Of a DNA stretch of 9,648 nucleotides, positions 1-5,272 are shown piece by piece. The position numbers and the translations under genes were made by a program. The stretch is from Anaerolineae bacterium (GTDB lineage Bacteria; Chloroflexota; Anaerolineae; B4-G1; SLSP01), in assembly GCA_016934645.1 (NCBI GenBank), contig JAFGSL010000263.1, forward strand, positions 1 to 9,648, in the 5' to 3' direction. Within the stretch, counting starts at the first letter, position 1; each line of letters begins with the position of its first letter. The notes under the pieces were generated by a model, which saw only the letters and a list, made by a program, of their open reading frames with translations, did not search any database and was not told the DNA's origin.

Positions 1-29
1 AAACAGCGCTTAGGTTTATCCCTGGTCAT
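1..29 (-). CDS. Possible start of a further operon gene, cut by the window edge
   Basis: On the minus strand an ATG at 29-27 is preceded by an AGGA Shine-Dalgarno-like element (39-36) with a 6-nt spacer, and the frame stays open to the window edge (reads MTRDKPKRC). It lies 36 nt past the stop of the SUOX-like lipoprotein gene and is separated from it by a short-period repeat tract, the same layout as the other junctions here. Only nine codons are visible, so no function can be given and the start itself could be chance. Confidence 0.3.
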
Positions 30-49
30 TTCTATTCCTGGAGGCCTTT

Positions 50-91
50 GATTGCGATCTACTGATTATGGATTAACCTGAATTTCCTGAA
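50..91. repeat. Degenerate 7-nt tandem repeat over a gene 3' end
   Basis: Six heptamers in phase on the plus strand: gattgcg, atctact, gattatg, gattaac, ctgaatt, tcctgaa. The tract covers the stop codon and last codons (EIQVNP) of the small SUOX-like lipoprotein gene. Confidence 0.5.
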
Positions 92-548
92 CTTGAAATA
101 CCCACCGGTTGGCCGGCGTCTCCGGACAGACGAGGCGAATAGGCCCTTTGTCCGGCTCGGCCTTGGTGATCCACGTGCCGTCTTTCTTGAGGGCGATAAT
201 CGCGCCTTGCAGTTCGTCATGGCTGATCTCAACGGCATAGCCATCGGCAGCCGTGACTGTCACCGTTGAGTAGTCGCCGACCCCTGCCTTTTCGAAAATT
301 TCATCGAGCGCCGGGCCGCTCCACGAAGCGACTTCGTCTTCGCCCAGCGACTTCTGCATCAGCACATCTGTCAGGTCGACTTGCTCCAACTGAACGAGTG
401 TCCCATAGTCCAGCGTTAACGGCGTCTCTACTGCGCCGCTGATCTCCAGCGTCCAGTCGATTTGCGGCGCGCCGCCGCAGGCCGTGAGGGCGATTATCAT
501 CCCCAGGCCTAATACCAACGTCCAGTACCAGTTTTGTTTTATGTGCAT
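66..548 (-). CDS. Small lipoprotein made of one SUOX-like (molybdopterin-oxidoreductase-fold) domain
   Basis: A 160-aa protein. I start it at ATG 548 because a strong Shine-Dalgarno (AGGAGG, 551-559) sits just upstream and a lipoprotein signal follows at once: a hydrophobic segment (residues 8-22) and lipobox LTAC with Cys24. The mature part matches the standalone oxidoreductase molybdopterin-binding fold (PF00174-like): an ISGAVE first strand (36-41), WSGPALDEIFEKAGV (76-90), V-T-x2-DGY (DGY 102-104), and a closing GPIRLV (135-140) with a late Trp. The domain is thought to be anchored outside the membrane. The CxGNRR-type Cys ligand of true sulfite oxidases is absent, so cofactor binding or catalysis is unproven; the only mature Cys besides the lipid Cys is C141. 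It is the last clearly visible gene of the ECF operon, and an upstream in-frame Met (620) would translate repeat DNA. Confidence 0.75.
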   Translation of the reverse strand: MHIKQNWYWTLVLGLGMIIALTACGGAPQIDWTLEISGAVETPLTLDYGTLVQLEQVDLTDVLMQKSLGEDEVASWSGPALDEIFEKAGVGDYSTVTVTAADGYAVEISHDELQGAIIALKKDGTWITKAEPDKGPIRLVCPETPANRWVFQVQEIQVNP

Positions 549-564
549 AACCTCCTCCTGTTCT

Positions 565-599
565 GATTTTAGATTTCCGATTTTGGATTTTCGATTGCG
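565..599. repeat. Degenerate 7-nt repeat (gatttt-N) upstream of a start codon
   Basis: Five in-phase heptamers: gatttta, gatttcc, gattttg, gattttc, gattgcg. It lies just 5' of the Shine-Dalgarno of the small lipoprotein gene. The same gattttN unit recurs inside the ECF ATPase gene at 4463-4490. Confidence 0.75.
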
Positions 600-622
600 C
601 CATTTTCTACACGCAACCACCT

Positions 623-678
623 GACCACCCGACTATGCGACGACACGACTCTTTGACTATCTGACTACTTGACCACCA
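623..678. repeat. Degenerate 8-nt repeat over a gene 3' end
   Basis: Seven in-phase octamers all starting ga: gaccaccc, gactatgc, gacgacac, gactcttt, gactatct, gactactt, gaccacca. The tract contains the TAG stop (667-665) and the last codons (VVVK) of the phosphodiesterase-like lipoprotein. It resembles the octamer tract at 2871-2902. Confidence 0.75.
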
Positions 679-1816
679 CCCACACCGGCACGAGCATATC
701 CCGCGCGATGAGATTGCCGTGGTTGCCCAGGCGACCTTCTTCCTGGACGGCGTGCATGCCGTGGTCGGCGAAGATGAGCACGAGCGTGTCCGATGACACC
801 GCGGCAAGGATGTCGCCCACGGCGCCGTCGACATAGGCGATGGCTGCGTCATCTTCGGGCGTGTTCGGTCCATAAGTGTGCCCGACATCGTCGATGCCGT
901 GGAAATGCACCCACAGGATGTCGGGCATGCCGGCCTCCAATGCCGCCAGAGCGTTGGCGTGGATGTTATCGTCTGTGCTGCCGTTGCCATCACGGTCGCC
1001 GGAGAGCATGATTTCCGCGTTGCGCAGGTTGAACGCGAGCGCGTTGCCTTCCACGGCGATGACGTTCAATCCCGCCTGTGCCGCCATGTCGAAGAGCGTC
1101 TCCGCTTCGGTGGTGCGCGTGCCACGGAGCGCTGCCCCGTTGGTGGCGGGTGGCGCTCCGGTGAGCATCACTGCCGAGGCGACGGCCGTGCTTGGCGGGT
1201 AAACGCTGAGTCCGATCGCTGGCTCGCCTAACGCGCTCAGCGTGGGGATAAGGCCAGCATGGCATGCTTCTGTGTAACGCACGTAGCCAAACCCATCCAA
1301 AAAGATCAGCAGCACATGGCTGGCCCGCGCATCGGTAAGTGCGTGCCCGGTTGCCTGGGATGGCGCGGGCAGTCCCAGGGCTGCTGCTGCCGTCGGTGCG
1401 ATGTCAGCCAGGCTGGTGGTTACTGCTGCAGCGAGTGCCGGCGGACTGCCTTCGATACGGCTCGCACGCAACGTCTCGCCATCGATAGTGAGTGTGCCAT
1501 TCTTCTGCCACCTGACGTTACCGGCAATGGCAGCCCAGTCGAACGTGCGTGTAGCGCCATTGGCATCGGTGAGCGTCAGTGTTTCGATCAGGCTATAGCC
1601 GTGTTCGTACAGGGTTCTTTCCAGCAGTAGGCTCTTATCTTTGGTGTCGTCGCTGTCTTCTCCAGCGAATGCTTCTAAATCGCGCCACGTCGCTCGACTG
1701 ATGATCGCCTCTGTCCCGTCCAGCCCGACCACCGTTGTTTGCCATCCCCCGCTACATCCCGCCAGGATAAGGCACGCCGCGAGTACAATCCCTATCCACA
1801 CCTTACCGCCCTTCAT
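665..1816 (-). CDS. Lipoprotein of the alkaline phosphatase/phosphodiesterase superfamily with unusual motif order
   Basis: A 383-aa protein. Start at ATG 1816, directly before a lipoprotein signal (lipobox LAGC, Cys21); a GGAG lies 12 nt upstream, a rather long spacer. Residues about 25-125 carry a weak SUOX-like pattern (IETLTLTDANGATRTFDW, 77-94). The rest is an AlkP-superfamily metal hydrolase: LLIFLDGFG with metal-ligand Asp174, candidate nucleophile Ser209/Thr210 in YPPSTAVAS, GIDDVGHTYGP (307-317), ADHGM (350-354) and GNHGN (364-368). A DIAPTAAAALGLPAP segment, normally near the C-terminus of this superfamily, lies at 138-152, ahead of the catalytic core. An acidic DRDGNGSTDD loop (274-283) looks calcium-binding. 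The protein probably hydrolyses a phosphate mono- or diester outside the cell; the substrate is unknown. It sits between the cytochrome and the SUOX-like lipoprotein in the ECF operon, and its stop codon lies in an octamer repeat. Confidence 0.75.
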   Translation of the reverse strand: MKGGKVWIGIVLAACLILAGCSGGWQTTVVGLDGTEAIISRATWRDLEAFAGEDSDDTKDKSLLLERTLYEHGYSLIETLTLTDANGATRTFDWAAIAGNVRWQKNGTLTIDGETLRASRIEGSPPALAAAVTTSLADIAPTAAAALGLPAPSQATGHALTDARASHVLLIFLDGFGYVRYTEACHAGLIPTLSALGEPAIGLSVYPPSTAVASAVMLTGAPPATNGAALRGTRTTEAETLFDMAAQAGLNVIAVEGNALAFNLRNAEIMLSGDRDGNGSTDDNIHANALAALEAGMPDILWVHFHGIDDVGHTYGPNTPEDDAAIAYVDGAVGDILAAVSSDTLVLIFADHGMHAVQEEGRLGNHGNLIARDMLVPVWVVVK

Positions 1817-1824
1817 GTTTTTGC

Positions 1825-1868
1825 CAATCTCCAAATTCTCAATCTCCAATCAACAAATCTTCAATCAC
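1825..1868. repeat. Degenerate 7/8-nt repeat at a gene junction
   Basis: Units caatctc, caaattct, caatctc, caatcaa, caaatctt, caatcac follow without gaps, mixing 7 and 8 nt. The tract spans the stop codon of the cytochrome gene and the leader of the phosphodiesterase-like lipoprotein gene, and includes the GGAG that may serve as its ribosome binding site. Confidence 0.7.
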
Positions 1869-2782
1869 TCTGTCCGTAGCTCTGACACATCCGTAATCCA
1901 CTGCGAGCGCCCGCGCGATGGCAACACCAGGGTCACTTGCCCGCGCAGTTGGACCAACAGTGCGTCGCGCGCGTCTTCGCCGGAAAGCGTGGACTCCTCG
2001 CCGGAAGCATCGCGCGCGATCAGCCGGGTGAATGTGGGATCGGCGACGATGACGGCCACCGGCGCACCCTCGACCCGTGAGCCGGCCGACGCTTTGCGAA
2101 CGGCACCATCTTCTTCGCTTTTGAACATCACATCGGTCTGCTCTACCGTGACCAATTGCGTCGGCTCAACCAGCAGTCGCCCTATCGAGGTGGGGTTTCC
2201 ATTAATGACTAGTGGCTTCTCTTTCCCCACGACGATGATCCGCCGGATGCCTTTGATCCACGCGGAAATGTGCAGGTTCTCGTCAGCAAAGCGGATGCCG
2301 TCCTCATAGGGCATCAATAGCGCGCTAGGGGTGAGGTTCTCCTTGGTGATGGTGACAAAGCCGCCATCCAAAGAGGTCAGTGTGATGCTTTCAAAGTCGG
2401 TCACGCCCTGTTGCGCCAGGAAATCCAGTAGCGGGAGGTGGGTGTACGGCTGGTCGCGGTAGGGTAGCACGTCGTCAATGAGGACGTAGCCCGGATTGGG
2501 CACGTCGCCCGCGAGGGTGATTCCGGCATAGAAGGGGACGTTCTCCATCTCAATCGCGCCGTGATCGTCATGGCAGGTCGTACACGTGTGGAATTGCTCC
2601 GGTTCGTGACATTCGACGCAGTCGTTCATCGTATATGCCTCTTCGGCGAGCACATCGAGCGGGAAGTGCGTGGCCAGCCGCCAGGGAACCGGCTTTTGCG
2701 CGCCGATACCTATGCCAACCGCGCCGATGCCAAGAACGAGTAGGACAGCGATTAGAATCCATAACCAACGACGTTTTTGCAT
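1865..2782 (-). CDS. Membrane-anchored diheme c-type cytochrome with SUOX-like domains
   Basis: A 305-aa protein. Start at ATG 2782, which has an upstream GGAG (2790-2787, short 4-nt spacer); earlier in-frame codons are repeat sequence. An N-terminal membrane anchor (residues 6-28, no lipobox) is followed by two c-type heme motifs, CVECH (55-59) and CTTCH (67-71), then DDHG. The rest reads as two divergent SUOX-like domains: one with ITLTSLDGGFVTI in place of the usual DGY element, and one ending VTLVLPSRGRSQWITDV, which parallels GPIRLVCP..W at the end of the small lipoprotein. I infer an electron-transfer or redox-sensing protein on the outer face of the cytoplasmic membrane. True Mo binding is doubtful because no ligand-type Cys is seen beyond the heme cysteines. 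It lies downstream of the ECF T gene in the same orientation. Confidence 0.75.
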   Translation of the reverse strand: MQKRRWLWILIAVLLVLGIGAVGIGIGAQKPVPWRLATHFPLDVLAEEAYTMNDCVECHEPEQFHTCTTCHDDHGAIEMENVPFYAGITLAGDVPNPGYVLIDDVLPYRDQPYTHLPLLDFLAQQGVTDFESITLTSLDGGFVTITKENLTPSALLMPYEDGIRFADENLHISAWIKGIRRIIVVGKEKPLVINGNPTSIGRLLVEPTQLVTVEQTDVMFKSEEDGAVRKASAGSRVEGAPVAVIVADPTFTRLIARDASGEESTLSGEDARDALLVQLRGQVTLVLPSRGRSQWITDVSELRTE

Positions 2783-2793
2783 GATACTCCTGG

Positions 2794-2835
2794 ACGAATT
2801 ACGAATTACGAATTTCGAATAGCGAATTACGGATG
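2794..2835. repeat. Degenerate 7-nt repeat (acgaatt) upstream of a start codon
   Basis: Six in-phase heptamers: three exact acgaatt copies, then tcgaata, gcgaatt, acggatg. The tract is immediately 5' of the ribosome binding site of the cytochrome gene. Confidence 0.8.
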
Positions 2836-2870
2836 AGCAAATCGGTGGATGATAGAATCGGCGAGATGCT

Positions 2871-2902
2871 GAACTACCCAACTACTTAACCACCGAACCA
2901 CC
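2871..2902. repeat. Degenerate 8-nt repeat over a gene 3' end
   Basis: Four in-phase octamers: gaactacc, caactact, taaccacc, gaaccacc. The tract contains the TAA stop and last codons (WFGG) of the ECF T gene, and on the minus strand shares the GGTGGTYAAGTAGTY sequence with the tract at 623-678. Confidence 0.65.
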
Positions 2903-3728
2903 GGACGGCGACGACGCCTGCCATTGCGACCAGCAGTACGCCCAACGCAACACCATCCCGCTGCGTGAAAGCGACTTCCCGCAAGAAGGTGCGACGCGGG
3001 TATTTGCCGAAGCAGCGGCCTTCCATCGAGACCGCCAGCGCATCCACTTTGCTCATCGCTGAGACGAGCAATGGCAGGAAGAATTGCCGGGCGAGGGTGA
3101 AGAAGCGTTTCAGTCCCCCTCGATCGTAGGCGATGCCGCGTGCTAACTGTGCCTGGTAGACGGTTTGCGCTTCTTGCTCGAAGAGCGGCACCAGGCGCAG
3201 GGCCGTGATCAGCATAAACCCGTAGCGATAAGGCAATCCTGCGCGCATCAGTGCGTATCCCAAATCGTTCGGCTCGGTAGTCAACACGAAGAGATAGCTG
3301 AGCAGCACCACGCTCAACAATCGCCCTGCCACGTAGATGCCTTTGGTAATGCCGGCTTCCGTTATATGCAACGGTCCAAGCTGCAGCAGAAGGCTGTCCG
3401 TACCGGCAAACAGCAGTTGTGTAAGAAAGAGTAGCAGTGCGGTGAAGGCAAAGAAGCGCAAGCCACGCACCTTGTGAATCTTCAGGTCGTTGAGGGGAAA
3501 GGCGATCGCTGCTAACGCAAGCAGGCCCAGTACCCCTGCCGGTTGCTGGATAACGAAGAGAGCTACCGTGCTGCCCGCCAGCCACGCCAGCTTCACCAGC
3601 GGGTGTATGCGATGGAGAATGGATACGCCTGGCTGGTAGGTGACGCGCTGTAGCTGGCCCGAGGCTCTGCGTGAGACACGGCGCGTGATGTTTGATACCT
3701 GATGCGTGATGTGTGATGTGTCAGACAT
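2886..3728 (-). CDS. ecfT: ECF transporter T component (transmembrane coupling protein)
   Basis: A 280-aa EcfT/CbiQ-family membrane protein that joins the substrate-binding S component to the ATPase in an energy-coupling-factor importer. The family-like part begins at YQPGVSILHRIHPLVKLAWL (about residues 31-50), followed by several hydrophobic segments. The two cytoplasmic coupling motifs that contact the ATPases are visible: ARG at 196-198 and EGR (variant of ARG) at 236-238 in SMEGRCFG. I start it at ATG 3728, which overlaps the ATPase stop by 8 nt and suggests translational coupling; the ribosome binding site is weak and no later in-frame ATG or GTG precedes the conserved part. The first ~20 residues (SDTSHIT HQVSNIT RRVSRRA) are a 7-residue periodic peptide encoded by a heptamer DNA repeat, so they are probably not functional family sequence. 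Confidence 0.88.
   Translation of the reverse strand: MSDTSHITHQVSNITRRVSRRASGQLQRVTYQPGVSILHRIHPLVKLAWLAGSTVALFVIQQPAGVLGLLALAAIAFPLNDLKIHKVRGLRFFAFTALLLFLTQLLFAGTDSLLLQLGPLHITEAGITKGIYVAGRLLSVVLLSYLFVLTTEPNDLGYALMRAGLPYRYGFMLITALRLVPLFEQEAQTVYQAQLARGIAYDRGGLKRFFTLARQFFLPLLVSAMSKVDALAVSMEGRCFGKYPRRTFLREVAFTQRDGVALGVLLVAMAGVVAVRWFGG
3671..3726. repeat. Degenerate 7-nt repeat encoding the EcfT N-terminus
   Basis: Eight in-phase heptamers: gtgagac, acggcgc, gtgatgt, ttgatac, ctgatgc, gtgatgt, gtgatgt, gtcagac. The tract begins at the ATPase stop codon and continues into the EcfT coding region, producing a peptide with 7-residue periodicity. Confidence 0.7.
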
Positions 3729-5208
3729 TACTATTATTCCAGGAGTAGGGGAGATAGGCGGTGTGGCCCGTATTCGCCAATTGCGCGAGACCCTGATCTG
3801 TCGGCGCATCCACGGCTAGTTTCCCGGCTTCGAAAAAGAGCAGGCGGGTCGCATAACGTGCGGCGATATCTGGCGCGTGGTTAATCAACACCACGGAGCT
3901 ACCCGTATCGCAGCGCGCCCGCAACCAATCGAGCAGCCGCGTTGCGTTATCTGGGTCCTGTCCGATAAGAATTTCGTCCAAGAGGAGCAGGGTAGGGGCG
4001 TAGGTCAATATCGCGGCTAGATTGAGCCGCCGTTTTTCGCCGTAGCTTAGCCGGTACGGGTGATCCTCGTGACGCTGGCCAAGGCCGGTTTCGTCCAACA
4101 GCGCCATCGCCAGTGCTTCGGTCGCGTCGTTCCACGCGCCGAAGTTGCGCGGAGCCAGTGTCGCTTCCTGCCAGACGGTCTCGGCGAAGAGTTGATGGTC
4201 CGGGTTCTGAAAGACATAAGCTGCGCGCTGGGCTAACTTCGAGACCGGCGTCGTGCGGGTGTCCTGCCCTACTACTTCGACGTGGCCTTCCGCCGGTTTG
4301 AGCAGGCCGAGTAGACATTGCAGAAACGTCGTTTTGCCGGAGCCATTGTCCCCCATCACTGCTACAAACTCGCCAGGCCCAATCTCCACCGAGACATCGT
4401 GCAGCACGGTGTGCCCATTGTATCCCGCGTGGAGCATCTCCGTCTTCACCAACGGCGTAGCAGATTTTTGATTTTCGATTTTAGATTTTGGACTAATGAC
4501 TAATGGCTGATGACTGATGGCTGATGGCTGACGGCTGACAGCTGACAGCTGTCCATCCTCCATCCGTAGCCAGCGAGGGGCGAAGCGTTGCAGGTAACTG
4601 ACTTTATGCTCGATGACGATGACGGTGATGTTCTCCATCTCGCGGATGCGGGCGATCACGTCGAAGATGTGCGCGGTCGCAGTCGGATCCATGTTCGACG
4701 TGGGCTCGTCGAAGATTAACACCTGCGGGCGTGCCGCCAGCATCGCGGCCACGGCGACGCGCTGCTTCTCTCCGCCGGAGAGCGTGGCGAGTTCGCGGTC
4801 TTTGAGATGCTGTGCGTCTACAACGTTCAGTGCCCATTCCATACGTTCCAGGATTTCTGCGCGTGGCAGACAGCGATTTTCCAGGCCGAAGGCGATCTCG
4901 TCCTGAACGGTGAGCGTACAAAACTGCGCCTCCGGGTTCTGCTGTACCAACCCGACGACTTCGGCGACATCGTAAACAGGCGATTGGCGCACATCCATCC
5001 CTCCGACGGTGATCTCTCCCAAAGCTTCTCCGTCATATTGGTTGAACAAAAATCCGCCCAACGCCAGCGCCAGCGTCGACTTTCCGCAGCCCGACGGCCC
5101 GGTCAGCACGACGAATTCGCCCGCTGCGATGTCGAGGTTGACGTCGCGCAGAGCGTAGCGCTCGCTGCCGCTAAACCGGTAAGAAAACCCTTTAATCCTG
5201 ATCATCAT
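3721..5208 (-). CDS. ECF transporter double ATPase (two fused ABC domains, YkoD-like)
   Basis: A 495-aa cytoplasmic protein with two complete ABC ATPase halves that power the ECF importer. Half 1: Walker A GPSGCGKST (37-45), Q-loop VGLVQQNPEAQF, signature LSGGEKQR (about 142-149), Walker B VLIFDEPTSNMD (about 162-173), IEHK switch His. Half 2: Walker A GDNGSGKTT (about 285-293), Q-loop YVFQNPDHQLF, signature LSYGEKRR (about 386-393), Walker B LLLLDEILIGQD (about 404-415), INHA. Half 2 deviates in the signature third residue and has Ile after the catalytic Glu instead of Pro. The length and fused layout match YkoD, partner of YkoE-type S components. The linker (about residues 220-249) is encoded by a heptamer DNA repeat. 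ATG 5208 is followed by a second ATG at 5205; neither has a clear Shine-Dalgarno. It is 39 nt downstream of the S gene and overlaps ecfT. Confidence 0.92.
   Translation of the reverse strand: MMIRIKGFSYRFSGSERYALRDVNLDIAAGEFVVLTGPSGCGKSTLALALGGFLFNQYDGEALGEITVGGMDVRQSPVYDVAEVVGLVQQNPEAQFCTLTVQDEIAFGLENRCLPRAEILERMEWALNVVDAQHLKDRELATLSGGEKQRVAVAAMLAARPQVLIFDEPTSNMDPTATAHIFDVIARIREMENITVIVIEHKVSYLQRFAPRWLRMEDGQLSAVSRQPSAISHQPLVISPKSKIENQKSATPLVKTEMLHAGYNGHTVLHDVSVEIGPGEFVAVMGDNGSGKTTFLQCLLGLLKPAEGHVEVVGQDTRTTPVSKLAQRAAYVFQNPDHQLFAETVWQEATLAPRNFGAWNDATEALAMALLDETGLGQRHEDHPYRLSYGEKRRLNLAAILTYAPTLLLLDEILIGQDPDNATRLLDWLRARCDTGSSVVLINHAPDIAARYATRLLFFEAGKLAVDAPTDQGLAQLANTGHTAYLPYSWNNSNV
4463..4551. 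repeat. In-frame 7-nt repeat forming the linker between the two ATPase halves
   Basis: Twelve contiguous in-phase heptamers plus 5 nt. The first four are gattttt, gattttc, gatttta, gattttg; the next eight drift from gactaat through ggctgat to agctgac. Because three heptamers equal seven codons, the encoded peptide repeats every seven residues (LSAVSRQ PSAISHQ PLVISPK SKIENQK). It is the same class as the intergenic tracts but lies inside an open reading frame. Confidence 0.85.
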
Positions 5209-5237
5209 TCAAGCCCAAGGCACTCGACAACCAATCC

Positions 5238-5272
5238 TGACTACCGTCTACTGACTACCGTCTACCTCAATC
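5238..5272. repeat. 7/14-nt tandem repeat over the S-component gene 3' end
   Basis: Two exact copies of a 14-mer (tgactaccgtctac, 5238-5251 and 5252-5265) followed by ctcaatc, so a 7-nt period throughout. The tract contains the TAG stop and last codons (IEVDGSQ) of the S-component gene. Confidence 0.7.

Noticed and set aside
1641..2309. 222-codon plus-strand frame across the cytochrome and lipoprotein genes
   Set aside because: Opposes two supported genes and a repeat tract; Ser/Thr/Arg-rich with no motif or convincing start.
2783..2881. Upstream in-frame Met (2881) as start of the cytochrome gene
   Set aside because: It would translate an acgaatt repeat and place 33 polar residues ahead of the membrane anchor; ATG 2782 has a ribosome binding site.
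2827..3585. 252-codon minus-strand frame overlapping EcfT in another frame
   Set aside because: EcfT in its own frame has the ARG-type coupling motifs and membrane segments; this product is Arg/Gly-rich with no domain.
4463..4551. CRISPR array
   Set aside because: Units are only 7 nt, contiguous and degenerate, with no spacers and no cas genes nearby.
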